Positions 9,644-17,769 of a DNA stretch of 64,000 nt are shown here, one piece after another (the stretch's first letter is position 1; each line of letters opens with the position of its first letter). Made by a program: the position numbers and the translations under genes. Source of the stretch: Flavobacterium psychrophilum (GTDB lineage: Bacteria > Bacteroidota > Bacteroidia > Flavobacteriales > Flavobacteriaceae); contig CP012388.1 of the NCBI GenBank assembly GCA_001708385.1, forward strand, positions 1,612,001 through 1,676,000, written 5' to 3'. The notes under the pieces were generated by a model. The model did no database searches, was not told the DNA's origin, and worked only from the letters and a program-made list of their open reading frames with translations.

Positions 9644-9680
9644 GGTTATGATGGTTAATGCTCGGTTAACGACAGGTTAA
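9644..9680. promoter_or_regulatory. GGTTA(A) direct-repeat array, candidate response-regulator site
   Basis: GGTTA starts at 9644, 9653, 9664 and 9675. The last three are GGTTAA with an 11-base period, matching the geometry used by dimers of OmpR/PhoP-family regulators. The array lies between the divergent receptor and kinase/regulator genes, about 40 bases ahead of the -7 box at 9718. Binding by the adjacent OmpR-family regulator is an inference. Confidence 0.55.
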
Positions 9681-9717
9681 TGACATCAACAGCTATGCTT
9701 TTAATGCAATAAAAACA

Positions 9718-9725
9718 TAGTTTTG
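9718..9725 (+). promoter_or_regulatory. -7 promoter box of the two-component operon
   Basis: TAGTTTTG matches TAnnTTTG and lies 24 bases before the kinase start codon. Confidence 0.6.
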
Positions 9726-9748
9726 TACTTGCAGCACTACATTAAACT

Positions 9749-11080
9749 ATGAAGCAAAAAATAACCTTTCTTATCTCAGGATGTATCCTTACTGTTGTGG
9801 CACTCGCCCTTATACAGGCTTATTTTATTTATAACACGTACCTTCTTAATGCCAAAGAAGCCAATCAGGCTATTAACAGCCAGCTTCTCGCCATGGAAAC
9901 CACAGGAAAACTGGACACGCTAAATAATGTCTGGATGGAAAAAACCAAATGTTTTGTTGATTTGTATTATAACAAAAAAGCAACGAAGCAGGATTATGTA
10001 AAACTGATAAAAAAAACGGAAGACTCGCTTTCTGATGTGATCTCTAAATTTATTATTAAGGAAAAATTTTTTGAAGGGTATGATGTAACTTTTGCCAACT
10101 ATATTGTTTCAGCAGGAATCTATAAAGACGATCCAAAAAAAGCAAAGCCGTTATTTTCAGGAAAGATGTTGCTTTATGGTAATAATCCCGACAGAAATGC
10201 CGAAACACAGGCATCGCAATCTACATGGCATGGAGACAGCAATAAACAATTTAATTTTGTAGTGGTTACAGAGCGGTACTACAGCATTGAGAACTGGGAA
10301 AAAAATGTATTCATAAAAATGTCGGGGCTGCTGATATTCTCTGTTTCCCTGTTGATATTTGTAGTCGCTTTATTTTACTTGTCTATAAAGAACCTTATTA
10401 CCCAGAAAAAGATAGCCGACATAAAAACCGACTTTGTAAACAATATTACCCACGAATTCCAGACACCTCTGGCAGCACTTGATATTGCCGTAAAAACCCT
10501 GCGAAAAAAAGAAGGCGAACTCACCGAAGAACACTTTACTACATCCCTTGACATAATAGACCGCCAAAATATACGCATGCAAAAATTGTTCAGTCAGGTT
10601 ACAGAGGCCTCCTTAACCGATGATACTATTACACCGTTAAATGCTCAAGCAATAGATTGCAGTACGATAAAAGAGATCATCACCGATTTTGCATTATCCC
10701 ATCCGGCCATATCGGTTAACTGCGATAAGAGTTCGGCAGTGCTGCATATTGACAAACTGCATTTAACCACACTATTGGTTAACCTGTTAGACAATGCCGT
10801 GAAATATGGTGCAGATACAATATCGGTAAACCTTGAGGACACACCTGATCACTCGGTTTTAACTGTAAAGGATAATGGCATAGGTATTCCCGTAAAGGAA
10901 CAAAAAGCTATATTCGATAAATTTTACCGTGTCGAAAAAGGCAATATACATACTACTAAAGGACTCGGACTTGGACTGTATTACATACAGCAGATCGTAA
11001 AGGCCTACAAGGGCAGTATATCCGTAAAAAGCGTTGAGGGCACGGGCTCAGAATTTATAATTTCAATTGCAAAGCCATGA
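9749..11080 (+). CDS. Membrane sensor histidine kinase
   Basis: A 443-residue sensor. Transmembrane segments at about 6-28 and 191-212 enclose a periplasmic domain of about 160 residues. The HisKA box NNITHEFQTP carries the phospho-accepting His235. The ATPase domain shows LLDNAVKYG (N box), VKDNGIGIP (G1) and GLGLGLYY (G2). It is read with a 4-base overlap into the response-regulator gene. The layout is like RprX-type kinases of Bacteroidota, but I cannot assign orthology. The likely target is the divergent receptor gene, through the GGTTAA array in the shared promoter region. Confidence 0.92.
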   Translation: MKQKITFLISGCILTVVALALIQAYFIYNTYLLNAKEANQAINSQLLAMETTGKLDTLNNVWMEKTKCFVDLYYNKKATKQDYVKLIKKTEDSLSDVISKFIIKEKFFEGYDVTFANYIVSAGIYKDDPKKAKPLFSGKMLLYGNNPDRNAETQASQSTWHGDSNKQFNFVVVTERYYSIENWEKNVFIKMSGLLIFSVSLLIFVVALFYLSIKNLITQKKIADIKTDFVNNITHEFQTPLAALDIAVKTLRKKEGELTEEHFTTSLDIIDRQNIRMQKLFSQVTEASLTDDTITPLNAQAIDCSTIKEIITDFALSHPAISVNCDKSSAVLHIDKLHLTTLLVNLLDNAVKYGADTISVNLEDTPDHSVLTVKDNGIGIPVKEQKAIFDKFYRVEKGNIHTTKGLGLGLYYIQQIVKAYKGSISVKSVEGTGSEFIISIAKP

Positions 11081-11769
11081 AACATATATTATTGGCAGAA
11101 GACGATTTTGATTACGCCAGCATACTAAAGCAGTACCTTGAAATATCGGGGTTTACCGTTACATGGGCAAAAGATGGTGCCGAAGCGTTACTGCTTTTTC
11201 CACAAGCTAAACCTGACATTTGTGTGTTTGATGTAATGATGCCAAAAATGGATGGCTTTACGCTTGCTGAAAACATAATTACCGACTATCCCGAAACGTC
11301 TATTGTTTTTCTTACCGCTAAGGGTATGAAGGAAGATAAGATACGTGGTTTAAAACTGGGTGCCGATGATTATGTTGTTAAACCTTTTGAAGCCGATGAG
11401 CTTATACTCCGCATAAAAAATATCCTGAAGCGTTCGCAGCGTTCGTATAGCGCTACTCCCGAAGGCAATAACAAGCTCACCATTGGCAGTTATGCGTTTG
11501 ATGGTGCTAATTATACACTTACCAACAATGATACGTTACATCGCCTGACGGAACGCGAAGCAAACCTTATCAGCTATCTCTTTGACAACAGGAACCGTGT
11601 AATAAAACGTGACGAAATACTAAGCAAGGTATGGGGTAGCGATGACTTTTTCTCAGGAAGAAGCATGGATGTTTTTATCAGCCGTTTACGGAAGTACTTT
11701 GCTGAAGATCCCTCTATTGCAATAGTAAGCTACCGTGGGTTGGGACTGGAATTTAAGATAGATAAATAG
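11077..11769 (+). CDS. OmpR-family response regulator
   Basis: A 230-residue DNA-binding regulator. The receiver domain (1-120) has the acidic pair in LAEDD, the phosphorylated Asp52 in FDVMMPKMDG, the Thr/Ala of FLTAKG and Lys102 in VVKPFEAD. The winged-helix effector domain (about 130-228) shows LTEREANLISYL and DVFISRLRKYF. The start overlaps the kinase stop (ATGA), indicating translational coupling. OmpR-type dimers bind direct repeats, matching the array at 9644-9680. Confidence 0.93.
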   Translation: MKHILLAEDDFDYASILKQYLEISGFTVTWAKDGAEALLLFPQAKPDICVFDVMMPKMDGFTLAENIITDYPETSIVFLTAKGMKEDKIRGLKLGADDYVVKPFEADELILRIKNILKRSQRSYSATPEGNNKLTIGSYAFDGANYTLTNNDTLHRLTEREANLISYLFDNRNRVIKRDEILSKVWGSDDFFSGRSMDVFISRLRKYFAEDPSIAIVSYRGLGLEFKIDK

Positions 11770-11821
11770 CTTGAAGGTGATTCGGAATCAGAATCAAATA
11801 ATCTAACTACAGAATAAGCAG

Positions 11822-12787
11822 TTAAACCAGTTGCCCGCTAAATTTTTCCCTATACATTTTCGGGGTCATACCCACATTCTTTTTAAACAGGGTTCGGAAA
11901 GTTTTTAAGTCATTATACCCCGATTCCAGCATAACTTCAAGTATACTGTGGCGCGATTGTTCCAGCATTTGCTTGGCAGCCTCAATACGTGTTTTTTGCA
12001 GGTATTCTATTGGGGTTATTCCGGTTACCTGCTTAAAGCGGCGTACAAGGTTTCGCCTGCTCGACGGTACATCGGTAATAAGCTCTTCGATTGTGCTGGC
12101 AGTATTAAAATGTTTCTTTATTTCGTCCTGTGTTTTTTTAACCAGGTCGTCGCCATGGTCTTCTGCGGGTGTAAATGTGCCAAAATAGGTTTGCCTGTTT
12201 CTGTCAAGATCTATAGAAAATACTTTTGCCGCTTTTACCGCAATTTTTTTACTGCAATAAATTTCAAGCAGCAGCATTAGCAGGTGGAATGTATTGGTCG
12301 CGCCTCCGCTGGTATATACCCTGTCCTGTTCGGTAACTACCGCTTCTGCCTGCAATTGTACCAAAGGGAATAATTTGGCAAATGCACTTTCTGCGTTAAT
12401 ATGCGTTGTAGCAGGTTTATTGTCTAACAACCCCGAAGCACCAAGCAAAAAAGCACCCGTGCAAAAACTCGCCACAGCAGCACCTCCTTTATATTGACCC
12501 TGAAGCCACGGCACCCAGGCTATATTTGTTTTTAAGGATGTTGCCAAATCTTCTCCTTTAAAAGATGGTATCATTATCAAATCGTAATCCACATCTTTTG
12601 TTATCGCTTTCGGCGAATGCCCCGGATAAACCAATCCTTCATGTTCCGGCAAATGAATAAGGCTAATCGTAAAAGGAGCGTCTTTACCTTCCTGCGTATA
12701 GAAACGATTGGCTGTTTCAAATACATCTAATATGGCAGCGACACTTAGCAGGCGGTGGCCTTTAGTTAATAAAATTCCTAATTGCAT
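11822..12787 (-). CDS. GlxA-type transcription regulator (DJ-1/PfpI plus AraC domains)
   Basis: A 321-residue regulator. The N-terminal DJ-1/PfpI-like domain (about 1-175) has the nucleophile-elbow motif ASFCTGAFLLG (Cys109). The C-terminal AraC domain (about 225-315) has two helix-turn-helix units, including LEVMLESGYNDLKTFRTLFKK and VGMTPKMYREKF. It is transcribed away from the DoxX/SRPBCC/VOC/DinB genes across a 214-base gap, so it probably controls them (inference). A -7-like box (TATATTTG, minus strand, 12810-12817) precedes it. The ligand is unknown. Confidence 0.88.
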   Translation of the reverse strand: MQLGILLTKGHRLLSVAAILDVFETANRFYTQEGKDAPFTISLIHLPEHEGLVYPGHSPKAITKDVDYDLIMIPSFKGEDLATSLKTNIAWVPWLQGQYKGGAAVASFCTGAFLLGASGLLDNKPATTHINAESAFAKLFPLVQLQAEAVVTEQDRVYTSGGATNTFHLLMLLLEIYCSKKIAVKAAKVFSIDLDRNRQTYFGTFTPAEDHGDDLVKKTQDEIKKHFNTASTIEELITDVPSSRRNLVRRFKQVTGITPIEYLQKTRIEAAKQMLEQSRHSILEVMLESGYNDLKTFRTLFKKNVGMTPKMYREKFSGQLV

Positions 12788-12809
12788 AACGGTATAATTA
12801 CAGGTAAAA

Positions 12810-12817
12810 CAAATATA
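12810..12817 (-). promoter_or_regulatory. -7 promoter box of the GlxA-type regulator gene
   Basis: Minus-strand TATATTTG matches TAnnTTTG, 23 bases upstream of the start codon. Confidence 0.55.
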
Positions 12818-12886
12818 ATTGCTTTTTGGCTCAAACGCCCCCTTAGATTGACTTTTTATAACAGCATATCTATAATTTTCTTAACT

Positions 12887-12894
12887 TAACTTTG
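12887..12894 (+). promoter_or_regulatory. -7 promoter box of the DoxX gene cluster
   Basis: TAACTTTG matches TAnnTTTG. The transcription start would be near 12900, leaving a 5' leader of about 100 bases in which I see no riboswitch. Confidence 0.5.
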
Positions 12895-13001
12895 TCATAA
12901 GACATTCATAATAAACTTTTTGACAAAATAAATCCTAAATAATTACGAAAACAGTATACTACCAATTTTAACCTGTTACACATAACCCAACACTTATAAT
13001 T

Positions 13002-13427
13002 ATGAAAAAACTAACCAGCCCCTTATCTCTTAACACCGATCTGGCCTCCCTTATTTTAAGGGTTATTTTTGGCGGGATGTTTATTTACCACGGATTGCCA
13101 AAACTTACAGGCTACAGCCAGATGGTTGAAATGTTTGGAGACCCTATTGGCATTGGCAACGAGCTATCAGTTATCCTGGTCATCTTTTCCGAATTTTTCT
13201 GCGGGCTATTTATACTCTTAGGATTTTTGACACGATTTTCGGTAGTACCGGTATTCATAACTATGCTTGTAGCTTTTTTTGTAGCGCATGGCAACGATGA
13301 ATTTACCGTAAAAATGCTACCGTTTGTGTATCTGTTTTTATGCGTAGTAATATTTATTCTTGGTAGCGGAAAGTATTCGGCAGATGCGGTGCTATTTAAA
13401 AAAGGATCTCATACTACCCAATACTAG
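13002..13427 (+). CDS. DoxX-family membrane protein
   Basis: A 141-residue inner-membrane protein with four predicted helices. The family features are LILRVIFGGMFIYHGLPKL near residue 17-35 and an EFFCGLFILLGFLTRF segment. DoxX-like proteins are associated with redox or detoxification processes but most lack a known reaction. It is the first gene of a plus-strand cluster opposite the GlxA-type regulator; the SRPBCC gene follows after 38 bases. Confidence 0.85.
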   Translation: MKKLTSPLSLNTDLASLILRVIFGGMFIYHGLPKLTGYSQMVEMFGDPIGIGNELSVILVIFSEFFCGLFILLGFLTRFSVVPVFITMLVAFFVAHGNDEFTVKMLPFVYLFLCVVIFILGSGKYSADAVLFKKGSHTTQY

Positions 13428-13465
13428 CAGACTATTCACTCAACAACACCTCAAAAAACACCCTC

Positions 13466-13987
13466 ATGAACATACTATTTATTATACTTGGAATTATAGC
13501 TATACCGTTTATTATCGCACTGTTTGTGCCTAAAACATATGGTGTAGAACGCAGTACTTTAATCGCAAGCCCTAAACATGAAGTTTTTGAATATATAAAG
13601 ATCATAAAGAACCAGGATCATTACAGCAAATGGGTGCAGACCGACCCCAATATGAAAAAAACATTTACAGGGGTTGATGGCACCATTGGTTTTATATATG
13701 CATGGAACGGAAACAGCAAAGCCGGCGAAGGCGAGCAGGAAATTACCGGCGTTACCGATGGCGAACGCATTACTACAGAAATACGTTTTGTACGCCCCTT
13801 TAAAAATGTTGGACACGTTTATATGACTACCGAAGCCGATACAGAACACAGTACCAAAGTAACATGGGGAATGACAGGCAGAAGTCCGTACCCTTTAAAC
13901 CTGATGACTGCAATGATGAAAAATGTATTAGGCAATGACATTTCTTTTAGCCTGGGTCAGCTTAAAAAGATCCTGGAGCACAGATAG
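13466..13987 (+). CDS. SRPBCC/START-like lipid-binding-fold protein
   Basis: A 173-residue protein. The first 22 residues form one hydrophobic helix (LFIILGIIAIPFIIALF), an anchor or uncleaved signal. The rest looks like an SRPBCC (polyketide cyclase/dehydrase-like) domain: VERSTLIASPKHEVFEYIKIIKNQDHYSKW at the start and TKVTWGMTGRSPYPLNLM near the end. These domains bind hydrophobic ligands. No catalytic residue can be assigned. It belongs to the small-gene cluster between DoxX and the VOC proteins. Confidence 0.8.
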   Translation: MNILFIILGIIAIPFIIALFVPKTYGVERSTLIASPKHEVFEYIKIIKNQDHYSKWVQTDPNMKKTFTGVDGTIGFIYAWNGNSKAGEGEQEITGVTDGERITTEIRFVRPFKNVGHVYMTTEADTEHSTKVTWGMTGRSPYPLNLMTAMMKNVLGNDISFSLGQLKKILEHR

Positions 13988-14010
13988 AAAACAAATTAAT
14001 CTAAATAATT

Positions 14011-14430
14011 ATGGCTGGTTTAAATCCATACCTAACGTTTAACGGTAAGACCGAAGAGGCGTTTAACCATTACAAAAATGTGTTTGGCGGCGAGTTCGCC
14101 ATGACAATGCGCTTCGGTGATGCTAAAGAACATGTGCCAACACCTGATGCCGAAAGCAACCGCATTATGCATATTGCACTGCCTATTGGTAAAAGCGTAC
14201 TTATGGGCAGCGATACAATGAACGGTGCCGATGTTAAAGAAGGTACCAACGTGACCATATCTTTTAATCCCGACAGCCGTACTGAGGCCGACAGGATTTA
14301 CAAAGGCCTTGCGGAAAGCGGCAAGGAAATCATGCCAATGGAAGACACTTTTTGGGGTGACTATTTTGGTGTGGTTACCGACAAATTCGGCATCAACTGG
14401 ATGGTGAATTACAGTGCGATGATGGCATAA
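14011..14430 (+). CDS. VOC/PhnB-like protein
   Basis: A 139-residue vicinal-oxygen-chelate-fold protein of the PhnB/glyoxalase type. It begins LNPYLTFNGKTEEAFNHYKNVFGGEF, the usual PhnB-like start, and ends FWGDYFGVVTDKFGINWMVNY. In this subgroup the fold often binds a metal or small substrate, but the reaction is unknown. It starts 23 bases after the SRPBCC gene. Confidence 0.85.
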   Translation: MAGLNPYLTFNGKTEEAFNHYKNVFGGEFAMTMRFGDAKEHVPTPDAESNRIMHIALPIGKSVLMGSDTMNGADVKEGTNVTISFNPDSRTEADRIYKGLAESGKEIMPMEDTFWGDYFGVVTDKFGINWMVNYSAMMA

Positions 14431-14453
14431 CATCTAAAACATGCAGTGTGCTT

Positions 14454-14480
14454 GTCATTTCGACGATAAGAGAAATCTCG
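14454..14480. repeat. Dispersed REP-like element (copy 2)
   Basis: GTCATTTCGACGATAAGAGA followed by AATCTCG, between two VOC genes. It shares the GTCATTTCGA and GAGAAATCTC blocks with the elements at 2421-2489 and 46969-47010. Confidence 0.5.
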
Positions 14481-14603
14481 TTTAATTCCAAAATCGTTCA
14501 ACAAAGATTTGATCGTAAGTCGGCTTACAGCCTCGTGCCTCGATTCAAATGCATCCTGATCAAAATGAAAGAACCTTTTTAAATCAAATTAAAATCTAAA
14601 GCT

Positions 14604-14984
14604 ATGTTTAAAGACACACAAGCATTCAGTGGTTATTCGGTAAACGATACCGCAAAAGCAAAAGACTTTTACCACGGCGTTTTAGGGCTTGAAGTAAAAG
14701 AAGCAATGGAAGGAATGGTATTGCAATTGCACATTAATGGCGGAATTCCCATTATGTTGTATGAAAAACCAAACCACGAACCGGCAACCTTTACAGTGCT
14801 TAACTTTCCTGTACAGGATATTGAAAAGGCGGTTGCCGATCTTAAAGCCAAAGGCGTAACTTTTGAAAGCTACGACTTTAAAGACCTGAAGACCGACAGT
14901 GATAATATCTCCCGAAGCGAAGGTCCAAAGATTGCCTGGTTTAAAGACCCGGCAGGAAATATTTTATCGGTACTGGAGGAGTAA
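14604..14984 (+). CDS. VOC-family (glyoxalase-like) protein
   Basis: A 126-residue glyoxalase/bleomycin-resistance-fold protein. FSGYSVNDTAKAKDFYHGVLGLEV at the start and IAWFKDPAGNILSVLEE at the end are the two half-fold signatures. The final Glu is a usual metal ligand. The substrate is unknown. It is separated from the previous gene by a 173-base gap that contains a REP-like repeat and is otherwise featureless. Confidence 0.85.
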   Translation: MFKDTQAFSGYSVNDTAKAKDFYHGVLGLEVKEAMEGMVLQLHINGGIPIMLYEKPNHEPATFTVLNFPVQDIEKAVADLKAKGVTFESYDFKDLKTDSDNISRSEGPKIAWFKDPAGNILSVLEE

Positions 14985-15056
14985 AAATCAGCGGCAACTA
15001 TTCAGTGTTTAGTCGCAGTTTACAGTACCAAATCATCAATCAAAAAACGAATAATT

Positions 15057-15560
15057 ATGCCTAAAGAAATCATCCGCCAGTTAGAGTCGGCTTTAAATGA
15101 CACCCTTCATTTATTGGAATCTTTTACAGAAAAAGAATTGAATATAGTACCGTTTAAAGGAAGCTGGACCGCAGCCCAGGTTGCAAGGCATCTGTACAAA
15201 TCGGAAACAGGGATAGACCAAATTTTCTATGCACCATCTCAACCCGCTGACAGGGATCCCGAAGAAAAAGCGGCATGGATGAAGGAACTATTCCTGAACT
15301 TTGAAAACAAAATGAAATCTCCCGACTTTATTTTACCCGAAGAAAAACATTATGAAAAGGTAGCTCTGGAAGAGTCATTGGAAGATGAAAAAACAAAAGT
15401 GCTGGAAGCTGTACAAAACAGCAATCTGAGTGAAATAGCAATATTATCTGAGGACCATCCGTTAAATGGCAGCACCAAATTGGAGATACTCCACTTTTTA
15501 ACCTACCACACCATGAGGCATAACCATCAGATACGCAAGATAAAGCAAGCGTTGAATTAA
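15057..15560 (+). CDS. DinB-family four-helix protein
   Basis: A 167-residue DinB/YfiT-like protein. The fold is shown by WTAAQVARHLYKSE near residue 40 and LTYHTMRHNHQIRKIKQ at the end. The histidines of ARHLYKS and HTMRHNHQ are placed like the metal ligands of this family. Members act as thiol transferases or are uncharacterised. It closes the small cluster that begins with DoxX. Confidence 0.82.
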   Translation: MPKEIIRQLESALNDTLHLLESFTEKELNIVPFKGSWTAAQVARHLYKSETGIDQIFYAPSQPADRDPEEKAAWMKELFLNFENKMKSPDFILPEEKHYEKVALEESLEDEKTKVLEAVQNSNLSEIAILSEDHPLNGSTKLEILHFLTYHTMRHNHQIRKIKQALN

Positions 15561-15582
15561 TTTGAGTCGCAATTTACAGTGT

Positions 15583-15647
15583 TTTTGTCATTCTGAAGAA
15601 GAATATTAATACTTCACTCTGCTTCGCGAACGTTCAGAATGACAAAA
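15583..15647. repeat. REP-like hairpin with 15-bp perfect arms
   Basis: TTTTGTCATTCTGAA (15583-15597) and TTCAGAATGACAAAA (15633-15647) are exact inverted repeats around a 35-base centre containing TGCTTCGCGAACG. It lies between convergent genes and can serve as a terminator in both directions. It shares the GTCATTC block with the other REP-like copies. Confidence 0.6.
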
Positions 15648-15658
15648 CCCCTGATAAA

Positions 15659-16075
15659 TTACTTTGCGTTAAAATAATACGAGATAGTTACCGAAGTTTC
15701 AGGCGCAACCACACCCTCCTGATGACGTGCCTCTACACCATTAAGATAAATATACATATCGTAATGCACCTCTATTCCGGGAGTTGATACAAAGTCGGCT
15801 TTAAGGGTTGCTTCAAAAGGCATTTCTACAGTTATCGGCTTCTCCCATGTAAGTAATGACTGGTATTCTTCGGGAGCTTCTACCAATGCCCCAGTTGGAT
15901 CTGAATAAGTAATCTTTGTTACCACAGATCTGTCAACAACCAACTTGTATTTAACATCAATAATCTGGGCAAGGCTCTCTGCCTCGTTGTCGCCGTCCCC
16001 GCTACATGAAAGTACAGAAAAAAGCAACGGAAGGGCAATCAGTATGAATACCGATCTTTGTAAAATTCTTTTCAT
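15659..16075 (-). CDS. Hypothetical lipoprotein
   Basis: A 138-residue protein with a type II signal peptide: hydrophobic ALPLLFSVLSC with the lipobox SVLSC, then an acidic GDGDNEAE linker. The mature part is short and probably all-beta, ending ETSVTISYYFNAK. I recognise no family. It stands alone between the DinB gene and kynU, on the minus strand. Confidence 0.7.
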   Translation of the reverse strand: MKRILQRSVFILIALPLLFSVLSCSGDGDNEAESLAQIIDVKYKLVVDRSVVTKITYSDPTGALVEAPEEYQSLLTWEKPITVEMPFEATLKADFVSTPGIEVHYDMYIYLNGVEARHQEGVVAPETSVTISYYFNAK

Positions 16076-16156
16076 AAACAGGTTCGCGTTTGTTTTGTTA
16101 TAAAAATTAATGCCGTGTAAGACAGCCGCTAAAGTAGCTATAAATTGTTTATGTCA

Positions 16157-16192
16157 ACAAAAAAAGAGGAAGCAGTTGCTCCCTCTTTTACT
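16157..16192 (-). terminator. Terminator of kynU
   Basis: On the minus strand AAAAGAGGGAGC and its partner GCTTCCTCTTTT form a hairpin followed by TTTTT, starting just after the kynU stop codon. Confidence 0.75.
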
Positions 16193-16195
16193 ATA

Positions 16196-17476
16196 TTATT
16201 TATGTGATAAAATTCCCTGTTTAAGAACCTGTCCAAATTCATACATATCTTCAAATGAACAGTATAGTGGTACCGGAGCAAGGCGTATAACATTTGGCTC
16301 TCTCCAATCGGTAATAACACCCTGTTTCATCAGGTAGTCAAATAACGATCTTCCCTCTCCATGAAGGAATACCGATATCTGGCTTGCCCTTTCTTTAGGA
16401 TCTGCAGGAGTGATAACTTCAAAATTACCTTTAACCTCCCTGTCAATTTCATGAAGGATAAATTCAAGGTAAGCAGTTATCTGGTCACGCTTAGCGATAA
16501 GTGCCGGCATACCAACCTCATCAAACATTTCTACCGATGCCAAATACGGCGCCAGCGAAAGCACCGGAAGACAGCTAACCTGCCAGCCGTTTGCCCCACG
16601 AATAGGGTCGAAATTAGGCTCCATTAAGAAACGGCGTTCTTTGTTATGTCCCCACCATCCGGCAAAACGTTTCAGGTCCATATCGTTATGGTGCATTTCG
16701 TGTACAAATGCCCCTGACGCGTTACCCGGCCCTGAATTCATGTATTTATAACTGCACCATGCGGCGAAGTCTACATTCCAGTCGTGAAGTTCCAACGCTA
16801 TATTTCCCGCTGCGTGTGCAAGATCCCAACCTACATAGGCACCGGCATCCTGACCCGCTTTAGTTATGGTTTTCATATCAAACACCTGGCCTGTATAGTA
16901 GTTTACACCACCCAAAAGCACAAGGGCAAGCTCATCACCTACTTCGTTTATTTTGGCAAGAACGTCCTCAAGGCGAATATTGTGTTCGCCTTCACGCCTT
17001 TTAATTTGTACAATGGCATCATCAGGATTAAGCCCGTGGAATTTAACCTGGTTCTGAAGCATATACTGGTCGCTCGGGAAAGCCTTCTCCTCGCAAATGA
17101 TCTTAAATCGCTTAGCGGTAGGATTGTAAAATGACACCATCAAAAGGTTAAGGTTTACAGTAAGGGTATTCATTACCGTCACTTCAGATGGTAAAGCACC
17201 AACAACCTTACTAAGCGGCACTGCAAAACGTTCGTGGTAGTCCCACCAAGGCTTATCTGCATAGAAGTGTCCTTCTACAGCCAGCTTAGCCCAGTCGTCC
17301 ATAATTTCGTCGATATAGGCTTTAGTACGTTTAGGCTGAAGCCCAAGTGAGTTACCCGTAAAGTAGACAACCTGTTTACCGTTTACATGCGGAAAATGAA
17401 ATTCTTCTCTATATTTAGCCAGTTTGTCTTTGGCGTCAAGCTGCTGTGCGTATTCTCGTGTATTTTGAAAATCCAT
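16196..17476 (-). CDS. kynU: Kynureninase
   Basis: A PLP enzyme that cleaves kynurenine or 3-hydroxykynurenine to anthranilate or 3-hydroxyanthranilate plus alanine. At 426 residues the length is normal. NSLGLQPK, VMNTLTVNLNLLMVSFY, VGWDLAHAAGN and the lysine of WCSYKYMNSGPGNASG (PLP Schiff base) are present. The carboxy-terminal Arg of WREPNVIRLAPVPLY binds substrate. I chose the ATG at 17476 (MDFQNTREYAQ); a longer frame to 17554 adds an unlikely basic/hydrophobic extension. No other kynurenine-pathway gene is in the window. The upstream gap holds inverted and direct repeats. Confidence 0.95.
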   Translation of the reverse strand: MDFQNTREYAQQLDAKDKLAKYREEFHFPHVNGKQVVYFTGNSLGLQPKRTKAYIDEIMDDWAKLAVEGHFYADKPWWDYHERFAVPLSKVVGALPSEVTVMNTLTVNLNLLMVSFYNPTAKRFKIICEEKAFPSDQYMLQNQVKFHGLNPDDAIVQIKRREGEHNIRLEDVLAKINEVGDELALVLLGGVNYYTGQVFDMKTITKAGQDAGAYVGWDLAHAAGNIALELHDWNVDFAAWCSYKYMNSGPGNASGAFVHEMHHNDMDLKRFAGWWGHNKERRFLMEPNFDPIRGANGWQVSCLPVLSLAPYLASVEMFDEVGMPALIAKRDQITAYLEFILHEIDREVKGNFEVITPADPKERASQISVFLHGEGRSLFDYLMKQGVITDWREPNVIRLAPVPLYCSFEDMYEFGQVLKQGILSHK

Positions 17477-17552
17477 TGTAGTTTGTTTGTTGTGGAGGTA
17501 AAAGTAAGGAATAATTAAAAAATGGTAAAATTGAATTTTGTTATGGAATTTC

Positions 17553-17575
17553 AAAAATCCGATCGTTGGATTTTT
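17553..17575. promoter_or_regulatory. Inverted repeat upstream of kynU
   Basis: AAAAATCC and GGATTTTT are perfect 8-base arms around GATCGTT, 77 bases upstream of the kynU start. It could be a regulator site (inference). Confidence 0.4.
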
Positions 17576-17618
17576 CGATTTCAGAAAGTTTAAAAATCAA
17601 CAAAAAACTTAAATACTA

Positions 17619-17722
17619 AAAGTGCAACATTAAATTTTACATCTTTGATTTTCAAACATATAACACCTTCTAATATTACGCAGCAAAATGGCGTTTTGAG
17701 AACAGAAAGTGCAATATTAAAT
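17619..17722. repeat. Pair of 17-bp direct repeats in the kynU-queA gap
   Basis: AAAGTGCAACATTAAAT (17619-17635) and AAAGTGCAATATTAAAT (17706-17722) differ at one base and are 87 bases apart. They may be paired regulator sites or a small duplication. The rest of this 293-base gap holds the kynU inverted repeat and the queA terminator. Confidence 0.45.
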
Positions 17723-17726
17723 CATA

Positions 17727-17750
17727 AAAAAAGCGGCTAAAAAGCCGCTC
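17727..17750 (-). terminator. Terminator of queA
   Basis: On the minus strand GAGCGGCTTTTTAGCCGC is followed by seven T, a standard intrinsic terminator about 20 bases past the queA stop. Confidence 0.85.
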
Positions 17751-17769
17751 TTAACTATATTTTTACCGA

